From the NCBI GenBank assembly GCA_001599755.1, contig BCHX01000010.1, positions 452,347-486,992 on the forward strand: a stretch of DNA of 34,646 bases, in the 5' to 3' direction. The DNA comes from Gliomastix tumulicola. Its lineage: Eukaryota; Ascomycota; Sordariomycetes; Hypocreales; Bionectriaceae. Position numbers and translations under genes: made by a program. This document shows positions 1 through 9,802 of the stretch, piece by piece; positions within the stretch are counted from its first letter, which is position 1; each line of letters begins with the position of its first letter. Under the pieces are notes generated by a model. That model was given only the letters and a program-made list of their open reading frames with translations, did no database searches and was not told the origin of the DNA.

Positions 1-225
1 GGGCAATATGGGGACGCGCTCCAGGCGGCATCGCTGCTAGGGTATGAGCAAGTGGTGAGGCTGCTGCTCGAGCATGGCGCCGGTGTCAATGCTGAGGGCG
101 GGCAATATGGGAACGCGCTGCAGACAGCATCGCTGCTAGGGTATGAGCAAGTGGTGAGGCTGCTGCTCGAGCACGGCGCTGATGCCAATGCTGAGGGCGG
201 GGACTGGCCGACTGGGTGTCGCTAG
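1..225 (+). pseudogene. Ankyrin-repeat protein, 3' remnant (5' end outside window)
   Basis: Frame 1 is open from the window edge to a TAG at 223-225. It encodes two near-identical 33-residue units (99-bp period, starting at 1 and 100) with the ankyrin signature ALQxASLLGYEQVVRLLLEHGA followed by N-A-E-G-G. This GGQYGNALQ type is the fungal ankyrin class often found at the C-terminus of NLR/STAND proteins, though no NACHT part is visible here. The repeat pattern stops abruptly at about base 200, after which a few unrelated residues lead to the stop. At that point the sequence changes to a transcription-factor fragment on the other strand, so I read this as a gene end truncated by rearrangement, not a natural C-terminus. 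Ankyrin repeats are protein-binding scaffolds; nothing specific about the partner can be seen. Confidence 0.75.
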
Positions 226-641
226 AGCTGGCGTCTGTCGCGAAATGGCGACGGGCCTGGCTTTCGTCGAGGAGGGCCTTGATGCCCCGGAGGTGAACGC
301 GCCAGTCTGAGGACCTCGGGCGGCAGGTGAAAACCTCGGCGAGACACCAAATGAGACACGTCGCGACGAGCGTCTCATTCATCTTCCCAGCCTCGAGCGC
401 CGTCCTCAGTAGTGGGATACCGGACGACCGGAGATGGTCGAGGATGCGCGGGGTTCTGACCCCGTCAACCTCGGACAAGCCACGAGATAAGAACCCCGCG
501 ACGGACGGCGCCAGACACGCCGGTAGCAGCGGCAGCGATTCAAAAGTCGCGGGGATCAGGCCACGACAAAAGTCATCGTGGACGGAAGGATGGCACGACA
601 GCGACGCGAGGATGTCTTGGGTAAAGTAGCTCAGCAGTCGG
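202..641 (-). pseudogene. Fungal transcription factor domain (Fungal_trans_2-like) fragment
   Basis: On the minus strand the open frame between about 641 and 202 reads like the regulatory middle part of Zn2Cys6 transcription factors. It starts with a segment ending SCHPSVHDDF, continues through LIPATFESLPLLPACLA, and ends with LVATCLIWCLAEVF and the typical block DWRVHLRGIKALLDES. In intact family members this region follows an N-terminal Zn2Cys6 cluster, which is absent here. The flanks are unrelated: ankyrin sequence below 202 and LINE reverse transcriptase above 641. The open frame continues into both flanks only by chance. It is therefore a roughly 145-residue gene fragment caught between two other pieces of DNA. 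Family assignment is from remembered signature blocks and not from a search. Confidence 0.6.
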
Positions 642-1307
642 TTGACGAGAAGACGGTACGATGAATAGCAAGCATGCTTGAGGACCGATACACCCGGATC
701 TCTGTCGATGGATTCAAGACGGAGCGGGTCAAAGTGCGGACAGGGACAGTTCAAGGCTCGCCGCTCTCGCCGATCCTCTACATCTTCTGCAACGCAGACC
801 TGGTCGAAGAGTGCAACTGGGCAGACAACACGGCGGCGACCCGCTTCATCGACGACGTGGCGATCCCGGCGTGGGGAGATACGACGATGGAAACATGCGG
901 CAAGCTTCAGCAGGCACTCCAGACCGCGGAGCAGTGGGCGAGGACCCACGCCTCGGTCTTCTCGCCCAGCAAATTCCAGCTCACTCACTTCACCCGGGCA
1001 CGGACGCGCATCGACACCCAGCAGCCGCTGTCCACAACGTGGGGCGAGATCCCGGCTAAGCCAGCTTGCAAGTACCTCGGTCTCACCATGGACTCGGCAC
1101 TGCGATGAAACCCCATATAGACGAGGTGCGGCGCAAGGCGACTAAGACCATCTCGGCCCTCAGCAGCCTGGGTAGCTCGACATGGGGCTTGACCTTGAGC
1201 GACGCGCGGAAGATCTACCGCGGGGTGGTGGTGCCACAGATCATGTACGCATGCTCGGCGTGGTCCAACACGAATTGGCGGACGCGGGGCAGACCGTATA
1301 CGGATAA
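642..1307 (+). mobile_element. LINE (Tad/I-like) internal fragment, reverse transcriptase part
   Basis: This segment is collinear with 29188-29853 of the large LINE in the same window and roughly 93-95% identical by eye. It encodes the RT palm from LEDRYTRISVDGF through GTVQGSPLSPILYIF and the FIDD active-site box, up to the CKYLGLTMDS region. The reading frame is broken at 1107-1109, where a Trp codon (TGG in the full copy) is TGA. Changes relative to the long copy include several G-to-A or C-to-T transitions. Both ends lie inside ORF2, so neither a 5' truncation nor a 3' tail is present. It is a rearranged internal piece and cannot be an ordinary LINE insertion. It is dead on its own. Confidence 0.85.
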
Positions 1308-1545
1308 GAGTCAGGATTATCCCAATAGGGGGTTTATACGTCCCATATTCAGCTCCTTACCCACCCTCTCATGCAGGAATGACCAGTACATTAATTCGCC
1401 TCGTGAATGAGTCAGACTTAATCTCAGAACATCATTGGTTTATTTCGTTCTTCATACTAGGAATAGCGGGGCGAGCAACTCGAGTACAAGATCGAACCAG
1501 CAAGAGATAAATGAACGGAATCGGCCGATTGATGACACCAACCCT

Positions 1546-1875
1546 CTATCTTCCGGTCATGATCCACTTTCTCAGAGCTTCTTCATCTGCTCCCCTGACC
1601 AAGATATGTACGTGTTCAAGGTCTGGTATGCTCTGTGCAACTGGTAGGTTCTTGAACCAAAGGATCTCCCATGATTTTGGAGCATCCGTGAAATACCTCT
1701 TGATGAAGTTTCCCACCGCCACTTTAGACTCAGATGATAGGTCCCCAGACTCCAGGTTTTGAGTAAGAGCGATTCGAGACCAGGCAGTGAGATGTGTGAC
1801 ATCTTGTGGCAAGGCATACGGCCAGTCGTTCACCTGAACCCAGTACCGGTCAGCTGCTGGCCCTGCTAGGTAATC
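1546..1875 (-). pseudogene. DUF3605-like protein, C-terminal fragment
   Basis: The minus-strand frame from about 1875 down to the stop at 1546 contains WPYALPQDVTHLTAWSR, then an acidic linker, FIKRYF, ILWFKN and SIPDLEHVHILVR, ending in a short EEALRKWI tail. This order (WPY, PEDV/H, a W, then LWFKN, then the I-x-x-hEHhHhhhR block) matches the DUF3605 family of uncharacterised fungal proteins that I recall. The family's N-terminal half cannot be recognised upstream: the frame stays open to 2085 but reads as low-complexity sequence rich in Gly and Arg. An upstream intron is possible but I could not place one. Most likely a gene remnant. Function unknown for the family. Confidence 0.55.
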
Positions 1876-4190
1876 AAAGTCCACAGACAGGGTAATGCAC
1901 TTAGTTGTAGCAACTCCCAAGTAGATAGCAATAGGGATATCAATGAGGGTAGCAGATGGTCGGTTTGCTTGATTGTGCGGGGGAGCCAAATATAAGCCTA
2001 GTTGGGCGCACCAGCGGCCTGACCAGCGGCCACCTACGTGGCCAGCACCGCCACAACCAAGGCGCACAAAGGGCCCACAGACCACCGAAAGTGGCGGTCA
2101 AGGCACCAGGATTCGCTGGCTACAGCGTCGGAAGGGCGCTTAGGGTGGGCTTGCGAACCACACGGAAGCTGGGCGCCGACGCGGGCTGGGTTCTCACGGC
2201 AAGTATCGTAAGGCAGGAGGGCGGGGTAGCAGAACGCCTTGCCACGTCACCTGCGCACCTGGCCGCAAATCAGCCGGGGAGGCAGGCGACCCACCCATCC
2301 ACACAAAGACACGTGCAATGGACACGGAAGATGTGTTTCACGAAATTTCCCAGTGAGGGCCGTGATGCCAATTTGGGCATCTCTGTCACAACGCCCTGAC
2401 AAAAGGCACGTAGTCCAAGGAATTACGGCATGTCATTACAACACAGAGCTGTCGATGAAAGCCATGGCCGTCAGGGTATCATATTATTGGGTTTCATGGG
2501 CAGTTGGTATAGTGGGCCCAGTTATCATTTGTCAGCTTTGTCTCGATGTGGCCGCAATCGCGTGGGCTACCAGCGCTGTTTGGTCGGAGTGGTTGATGCT
2601 AGCAAAGATTGTCCTCCCACAGGACTCCGACAGGATGTCCTCAACCAGAGCCGTGTCGCGCGGCTCTAGAGTGCCAACAAGGTTGTTCACCGCAATACTT
2701 GCTCGCCTGCTGATCGTACCGTTCACTACCGACATCCTGCGGAGCTTGCGAACAAGCCCGGCTCGTTCAGAACTCTTCTTTCACCTACCCGATAGCTATC
2801 AAAAGCCCCCTTTCGTATCTTGTCCAATCGTGATTTCCTCCTATCGTATCCGACCCACCTTGCTCAAAGCCAGTCCCGGTCGCTTTCCAGGTATTTCTAG
2901 AGCTTGGCTTCCCGAGCAACATTATCATTGCCAACACCAACGTCCAGCTTCCTACTTGCGGCGACATGTTTGGCTACCACGACCACAGCAAGGGCAACAG
3001 TATCTACCACCCTCGCCGACCATGGCCTGCTCCTCGTGTTTCTCGTCCGTACCCAAGCGACCTTGTCTCGACGCAAAAGCAACCTCTCGAGCCTGTTCGC
3101 TATCCTCGCAGCTAGGCGGACTAATTCCGTCTCTTTTCACATGAGAAGATGTAAGATGGACTAGCCCTATATATCCGGCCATTTGTAGTAATATCTCCGT
3201 CGATAACTGGGACAGCCATTGGCTGACCAGTCACGTAGAGCTTGTCCAAGGTGTGGATGCCGTCATGGCCCAGGATGTCAATGCGAACTCGCGAGAAACT
3301 GTCTGGAGAGGGCTGAGACGTGGTGGAGGGTGATGATCAGGTCTGGTGGCTGTTGGATGGTGTCTCGGCTCGTCGGCGGGGCGGGCCGGGGACTGGTGAT
3401 GATGGCTACACAGCACCGGCCCTTGTGAGTCCTTTTCCTCCTTGGGTACCTCTCGGCGTGTGCGGAGGAGCTGAGGCAGAGTCACGACGTCCCGCATAGC
3501 TGGGGAGCGGGCAGCGCGGATATGGCCCCGACTCATATCGGCCTTGGGTGGATGAAGCTCAACGGGAAGCATGATGAACTCTAGTCTGTCGCGTAGGCCA
3601 GTGCTGTAGTAGTCTCCCGCGTCTTCTACCTTGCTTTGGATGGCCGATACCTCAGTAGCACCGGGCGCGACACGTGGATGCCAAGTCGTGGGAGGAATGA
3701 AGGAAATTGATGGCGGCCGGGAGTGTTCGCGGCATAGGGTCAAGTGCGGGCCAAGTGCGTTTAGGGCCATTTCGACAGTATTGGCCGGATGGCGTCGCTG
3801 ATTCTGTGGTAGACGCCTCGATGGCCCATGTCTCCAAGTGTTCAGGATCGTATGTGCAGCGGCTGAAGCCTGGTCTGTCAGGTCGATGTGCGCTGTGTGC
3901 TGCGTACTGCGTGCACATGCGTATGTGTGTGTAGATGCCTATGTGCAGAGCGCCAGGCGGCCACGCCGTACGGGCGTCTCGATGAGGATGGCGAGGGACG
4001 AGGGTGCAGGGTGGGCGTAGTGGATGATGGGGGCGGGCTAGGACTTGGCGGTCGGTTTAGGCTGAGGAAGGCAACAGGAGGCAAGGCAGGAGCGGACAGA
4101 GGCAATGCAGGGTAAGCGGGCTGGCTGGCGAAGGTGAAGCAGGGAGCCTGTGAGGCGAGGCAGGATGGATGAAGCCAAGGGACGAGGCAG
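1876..4190. other. Intergenic stretch without a supported gene
   Basis: Several open frames of 60-300 codons exist here on both strands, but none shows a recognisable domain, a credible start with introns, or a protein-like composition. A minus-strand stretch near 3200-3290 reads HDGIHTLDKLYVTGQP and looks more protein-like than the rest, but it is short and without neighbours. A 32-bp segment at 2675-2706 recurs inverted at 5447-5480 (listed separately). Confidence 0.5.
2675..2706 (-). repeat. Short dispersed repeat, inverted relative to 5447-5480
   Basis: Read on the minus strand this is a GCAAGTATTGCGGT word followed by AACAACCTTGTTG. The same pair of words occurs on the plus strand at 5447-5480 with one substitution and one inserted base. 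Outside these roughly 32 bases the flanks differ completely. Probably the conserved end of a degraded repeat family. Confidence 0.55.
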
Positions 4191-4194
4191 CGGA

Positions 4195-4905
4195 GCCAGA
4201 CCAGGACCGATGGTACGCCCACGACGGGGCGAAGGAAGCTACGCCAGGGCCCCTGTGCGGCGTGCACGTAGTGAGCCGAACTAGACCAGGACCCATACAA
4301 GGCCAAGACGTCAGTGAGCGGAGCCCAGCCAGGGTCCCTGTCAGCCACATCACTAGCAAGCTCCGCTAGACCAGGGCCCCTGCGCTCATCAAGTGAGCCA
4401 GATCAGGGCCCATGGTAGCCCTGGACGGGGGTCAACGAAGCTAGGCAAGGGCCCCTGCAAGCGAGCACACCAGCCAAACTAGCCACACCACCACGCTTTG
4501 GCACCATCACCCCCCGACAGAATGACACTCCTCGTCCGTCTCGTCCCCTCGTCCCTCGTCCCACACTCGTGCCCGCCTTCCGCCGACACCCTGTCAGTAC
4601 TGAGCCAGGGTCCCTGTAACCCGAGGCGCGAGTGGATTAAGCTAGATCAGGGCCCATGTAAGCCAAAGACACTACGTGATCACCCCAGTCCAGGGCCCTT
4701 GCCAGCCATGACGCCGCTCAGGCGAGCTGAGCCAGGGCCCTTGTAAGGTCAAGACGCCAGTCACTTGGAGACCAGGATGATGGTGGGCGTAGCAAAGCAG
4801 GGTCCCCTGCAAGCCACCTCCCTAGCTGACTGAGCTAGACCAGGTCCCATGTTCGGTCAGGATCCTTGTCAGCTAAGCTAAGCCAGGGCCCCTGCAAGCC
4901 CAATT
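4195..4905. repeat. Degenerate array of near-palindromic CCAGGG(S)CCCTG words
   Basis: At least 13 copies of a word close to CCAGGGCCCCTGCAAGCC occur in about 700 bp, at roughly 4244, 4286, 4329, 4371, 4403, 4446, 4605, 4647, 4690, 4732, 4797, 4840 and 4882. Many are preceded by GAGCTAGA or GAAGCTA. Spacing is close to 42-43 bp over several successive copies (4244-4286-4329-4371 and 4605-4647-4690-4732, 4797-4840-4882). This suggests an old tandem array with a unit of about 42 bp that has diverged and been interrupted near 4470-4600. The core is almost self-complementary around GGGCCC. No coding frame is maintained. Confidence 0.75.
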
Positions 4906-4990
4906 CACGAGTCAACGAAGTTCAACCAGCACGCCTCCAAGCCATCCCACCAGCCAACACGCCGACAAAGTAACCTTGCCCACACTTGCC

Positions 4991-5120
4991 TCACCTCTAC
5001 CACCTCACGCCCACCACCCCTCACTCCTACCACCTCACGCCCACCACCCCTCACTCCTACCACCTCACGCCCACCGCCCCTCTCTCCCACCACCACTCAC
5101 CCCTACCACCTCACGCCCAC
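4991..5120 (+). repeat. 30-bp C-rich minisatellite
   Basis: A 30-bp unit (CACCTCACGC then CCACCACCCC then TCACTCCTAC) is repeated about four times from 4991, the third boundary losing exact register near 5081-5096, with a last partial copy to about 5120. Because the unit is a multiple of three, both strands show long pseudo-ORFs with a 10-residue repeat; these are not evidence of a gene. The strand is strongly asymmetric (C and A rich on plus). Confidence 0.85.
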
Positions 5121-5784
5121 CCCCTTCGCCCGTGCGCTTGGGCTGTCCTGTACCCGCGCCCAACACATCGTGCCCGCCTCGGCCGACACCCTGCCTTGCG
5201 CCCACCCGTGGCACACCCACATCCCACCCACCGCCACACCAACCTCACCACCGCACCCCGCCAACACGCCTCCCCATCACCCTCACATTCACACCCGCTC
5301 CCCGCCCCGGACCCAGGTCGAAGAAGCTACACAATGGAAAGAACACCGGCTTCCCAACGAGCGCCGCTTGTCCGCACGATCGGTACCGCGTCTGTACTGA
5401 ATCCTGCGGTCACAGTTCCGGTCCAAGACGTGAGTGTCAACATATGAGCGAAGCAAGTATTGCGGTCAACAACCTTGTTGATAGCTGACACTATCTCTAT
5501 ACTAGCTACGTACTGACGCTCAAGTATACACATATATGAGGGGATTACTGGGAGCGACACATGGGGGAGCGACAGCGTTCCGTCGTCTCGTCGTTCCGTC
5601 GTCGTCGCTGGAGCGCCGAGCGCTCCGTCCTTTGGTTCGAGGGAAAGAGGGGGGTACACGTCACTGTTCCGGCTTGCTCACTCATAACCCTACATAAGCG
5701 TTATAGGCACACCCTTGATTGCTCAGCGATCGATCAAGGCCCAATCTTTTGCCCAGGTGGCGTAGTGGAATGTGCCTCCACTAG
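5121..5784. other. Intergenic stretch, no gene recognised
   Basis: Continues C-rich to about 5330, then changes to mixed composition. It contains the second copy of the short repeat (5447-5480) and a CCACT/AGTGG hairpin at 5779-5791 that borders the OrsD pseudogene. A tRNA box-A-like word at 5759-5769 was considered and rejected. Confidence 0.5.
5447..5480 (+). repeat. Short dispersed repeat, inverted copy of 2675-2706
   Basis: About 32 of 34 bases match the reverse complement of 2675-2706. The match stops sharply after CCTTGTTG on one side and before GCGA on the other. Confidence 0.55.
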
Positions 5785-8700
5785 TTAGTGGTGGACTTTC
5801 CAGGTTGCGACCTTCTGCGACTTCGAAATATTCGCTCCGCGGCCCTGAATAAACGCTGATAACTGACTCCGCTCTTCCACGGGCCATGACTCGCTTCTAG
5901 TTTAGATGCAGAGGCCGAGCGCCGACCCGAGCCGAGCCCCGAATCCCATCCGTGTTCTTGCTTCAGGTGTTCTCTAATTCTTTTTAGACTAGACCCAATA
6001 AATCTGCACGATGATAGAATGCTGCTCTTTGATGGGAGTGCGCATCGAAAGCCCCCTGTATGAGGCTTCCCTAAAACCGGTATTGGGGGAATATCATCAG
6101 GCAGCAAAGGAATCTTGCTCATCTCCTCATTGCCGTGTAGGATGATCAGTTTGGAACTCCATATCTGTACCTTTTTTTATCTCATCACTGCCCAGGTAAT
6201 GCGGCGATCCTCGAAGATGCGGCACTATACGCTGGCGAGTAACCATGGTGGCACAGATGGCGCACCCGAGAAGCTGAAGATCAGGCACATGAGTGAGGTG
6301 ATGTGCCCTTGAAGGATGGGCCGTGGCCTGGCCACGAGAAGAAGAAGAGCTACTCGTCACCGATGTATGCTGGGCCCGTTTTCCCCGAGATCTGTTTAAC
6401 ATTTGCATTCGTTCATCGAGCAAGCATCCCGTGCCTGGGCCCTCGGCATTCCTATCAGATGCGGCGGAGCGTTGGGATAGGCGCTCATCTGCCGGCGCAC
6501 AATCCGCCTTTCTTTTGCGACTGCCGATTCATGGGCCGTCAGCTACAATAGGGGTAGGTGAATGCGATACTATACTTCGCTCCCTGCTTGGTTGTCGAAT
6601 AAACTCGTGCCATCGAGTGGAAGCCCACTCATAAGCGCGCAGTAGAGATGGTTGAAGCTGACTGGGAAATGCTCCGTTGAGACCGTAAGTCGTCCCGCGT
6701 TGGAGGGGCCGATGGCCGCTCTGCCAGGCGTGCATACTTTGGTCGTCGTACCTATTGAATGGCAAATGCACTTCAAGTACATGTCTCTCGGTGATAGCGA
6801 TAGCAATCTGGCGATAGAGCCGGGCATTGACCTTCTGATGCTAAGCTTCTGATGTTGCGCGCATAAGGATGGACGTCAACCTGGAGGCAGGCCAGGGATT
6901 TCCGTCAGAGTGGAACAAACGAGATTCATAGTTATGTAGTCGCGGCCGGCTCGACTGTTCTCGTCTAAGTAGGGCCGCAAATCGTCGGATGTAGACGAGA
7001 TACTTGTACATGGCGTGCCCCAGTTTCCTCGGTAAAAAGCGAGCCACGCAAAATTCTCGATTTATTCGGCGTTTGGATTTGTGATGTCGTGAGACGTAGA
7101 TTACAAAACCATTCCAAATTGCAATCCCTCGCGGTGTTGAAGAGCCATTTTCGCACCTTAGATTGAGAAGCTCGGTCGCTCGCGGGGATTGGCCGCATGC
7201 GGTGTAGAGACCGCCGGCAAGCATTTGTTTGAACCGAGCGACTCTTTTGAGGTATAATGCCACTGCGTTCCGGTTCCATCGGCCATGCTGAGGAAGCCCT
7301 TTTGCCCTAGAAATATATGCTCGGGCTAATAGCTCCAGATAAGCCTTCTCTAGACCATTCTCCCGATCCTCGACAAAGGAGTATCCACTCTGGGAGTTGG
7401 CCAGGTTGTCCTTGACTATCGCCAAGTTAAGTCTGGGCTCGAAGCCAAACATCAGACTGTCATACAAGTTCTCTGCGTGTGCTAAGAAATACGCTGGGAG
7501 CATGTGGAAATCTTCCATCGACAAAGTTATATCTAGGCAGGAAAGTCTCTCTCCATCGTCGCTCCAGTGAAAGAAAACTGAAGGTGGCTCAGTCCGTGCA
7601 ACAGCGAGACTAAAGTTTCGAAGACTTAGGAGCTCTGCAAGTGGGGACTGCGAACCTAGAATCATGTACTTCTGCCGAATCTCATAGAACTTCTCGAATT
7701 GCTGCTCTTGCGGGCATCCCGAAATTCCACTAGAAGGGTACGGTCGCAGTGGCATTGTGTACTCTAGAAGTAGGATCCGCTGGATATAGATCAGCCCGGA
7801 GAGCTGGGGACTATACTGTTTGGCGGACATAAACTGTCGACCGTCGTCTGAGAACCCGAGAATCCCACTAAAGTAAACCGGCAGTGAGGAATCGGGCTGG
7901 CCGTCAACGAAAGTCTCAGTACATAGAGTGAGACACAGCTGGAAAAGAAGCTCAAGGAATTCGCTAAATGCTATCGCCGCAACTCCATCTAGTTGGTCAA
8001 CTGACGGATACAATTGGCTCTGTTCGTCGCTTTGGAGGCTTGTGCAGCCTGAATTCTCCTGGTTGGATTCGTAGCTATCATCTTGGTGGACTTCGTTATA
8101 GTCGATATCCGAATCTTCCTCATCCTCCTCGTCGCTCTCGTCATTACCGCCTTCTGTCTCCTTGTTTCTCTGTTCGTCCTGCTCCTCGCCAAAGCTGTTT
8201 GCATTATGTGCTGTTCGGAGTGTTTGTGATACTGTCTCGAATGGATCCGTGGCCTGAGCATAGTGATTGGGAGCATATGCGGCCTGGATGTGTTGCCCAG
8301 ATAGAGGCCAAGTGCCCTCGGACCAGTCAAAGTAGTTCCAGACCTGATGATCCCACCAGACCTGATGATCCCAGACTGACTCCAAATGGGCATGCAGGGT
8401 CGAGCTCAGATGAGTCTTCATTTCCCGTTCTCGCAGAGCAGTCGACATGCGGTAGGTGCGGAGTGTAAATGTAACCAGCCTTTTCTCAAGAGTCCTATAC
8501 TTCTTCTCGCTAGCCATCTCAGCTACCAGAGTAAAAGGTTTGTCATGATAGTGCCGAGGCCTAGCGCTGAGCAGCCAGCATAAAATAAGACGGCTAGTGT
8601 GACGAGCGGTGTTTTCGCATCGATCGATGACCAGGTCCAATGCTCTCACAATGCAAGAAAGCTTCTGCTCGTCTTCTTTGGGGCTCTCGATATCTGGATC

Positions 8701-9546
8701 TCCTTCAGAAAGGCCTTGGCCTAATATGAAATTCCTCATTAAGGAAAGACGCCCTGGTAGTCTCGTGGATGCGAGCAAGATATCTCGACGGACATCTCTG
8801 TAGGTGGACTGCCACTGTGTTCTATCCAACCACGCACTTGTTGTCGCAAATGTAGCAGGGTCCAATGTCTTGCTACTGATCCGTGCTTGATTGGCCCTGT
8901 CCCGGTAGCCACGCTCTCGCTCCAAAACCTCGCTGAGGTGAGCGTGGGCTTGTGCACCAAGGCTTTCCAGCTGTTCCAGTGGATCGAGCACAGGAATCTC
9001 CCTTTGCGGACAACATGCACCTAGCTTGTACGTATTTCGGCCCACTTCAAACCATTGGCTGCCCCCTCTTGAGGAGAAGAATCTTTGGCAGGGATTGCCC
9101 TCGATCCACGGCAGCTCATCCTGAGGCGCAGCACAGCCGGTAGTCGGCCTCCCCCAACCTCTTGGGTTGACCCATTGATGTTCCTCGGAGCAATGTGTCT
9201 GCATTTGTTGGACGTGGCGGTAGACCCGCCCGCATGTGCGGCATCTCAGCCCGTCCAGTTGTGGCGGTAGAAGATGAGGAATAGGATCGGAAGCTGGATG
9301 TGGGTATTGTAACTCCTCCCAGTTAGATTGTTTCCGAAGGATGTTGGGGATCTTTTGTATCCTTTCTAGTACAGTCTGTCGGTGCTCTGATGCAAGATCA
9401 CGGTGTCGAGCGAGCAAGTGTGACTTGGCTTCGTCGGCGACGGACGCAAAGCCACATACTTGGCATACTAGGAGTCGGTATGACGACAAGAGAATAAACG
9501 GATAGATTGGGCCCCGCGGCACAGACTGATCATCAGGCTCCGCCAT
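5785..9546 (-). pseudogene. OrsD-type zinc finger / tyrosine-recombinase-like composite protein, broken
   Basis: Reading starts best at the ATG at 9546, although the frame is open to 9759. Residues 23-48 form a C2H2-like finger (C28, C31, H43, H48). Residues 98-123 form a second one (C102, C105, H118, H123) followed by HQW, CQRFF and WFEV, the signature of the OrsD/DUF3505 family of fungal proteins. An acidic low-complexity region follows at about residues 480-520. The C-terminal part resembles a tyrosine recombinase: SPRATELLNL (box I, R at 7180-7182), then a RFLPRKLG...YL segment. An in-frame TAG at 6841-6843 interrupts it. After the stop the same frame carries LYRQIAIAI (box II-like) and SGHRPLQRGTTYG, with H and the candidate nucleophile Y separated exactly as in GHxxxxxxxxY of integrases (H 6712-6714, Y 6685-6687). 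Another TGA lies at 6529-6531. Then come DLQLLGCAICATMV and a second OrsD-like finger (RIREHLKQEHGW) in a shifted frame, ending with a frameshift after YQRLF. At least two stops and one or two frameshifts make it inactive as read. Confidence 0.75.
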
Positions 9547-9802
9547 TCTAATGCGTCGGAATGTGTCGTCCAGCTCTTTGACGATGATAGGAGAATCTCC
9601 CATCTGCACGGACTTAACGCAGCAGTTCGCGTCTCGCGTCACCCCCTTGTTCTGCCCCCCGGTCGATACCCCGGTCATAGCCCTGTCAAAAAGGTACGTA
9701 CCTAATTCAAAACTACCCCTGGTCATATTCAAATCTACATGGGTTACTGCGGGTCGCAAAAATCAAATCTACTTACTTTTGATTTTGTACTTGTCCACTA
9801 TC
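5785..9802 (-). mobile_element. Putative OrsD-YR repeat element, copy A
   Basis: The stretch 8722-9802 is repeated at 22637-23740 (copy B) in the same strand sense, coding and non-coding parts alike. Both copies end upstream at the same point, just after a conserved 9-bp inverted repeat (AAAATCAAA ... TTTGATTTT, 9764-9791 here) and the word GTACTTGTCYACTA. Beyond that the flanks are unrelated. This shared edge suggests a mobile or duplicated unit whose upstream end is near 9802. The downstream end of copy A is not defined; I place it at the end of recognisable coding sequence. No terminal inverted repeats were found. Confidence 0.45.

Noticed and set aside
86..988. 300-codon minus-strand frame
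   Set aside because: It is a chance fusion: antisense LINE sequence, a transcription-factor fragment and antisense ankyrin. Only the middle part is meaningful.
2239..3144. 301-codon plus-strand frame
   Set aside because: No recognisable domain, composition uneven, many overlapping frames on both strands.
3231..3770. 179-codon minus-strand frame
   Set aside because: Pro/His-rich without motifs; no supporting start or introns.
4195..5120. CRISPR-like array
   Set aside because: Units are degenerate or directly abutting, the context is eukaryotic, and there are no cas genes.
4976..5488. 170-codon plus-strand frame
   Set aside because: Generated by the 30-bp minisatellite, whose unit is a multiple of three.
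5759..5825. Possible tRNA or tRNA-derived SINE (TGGCGTAGTGG resembles box A)
   Set aside because: Box B is poor (GGTTGCGACC), no acceptor stem pairs, and no cloverleaf can be drawn.
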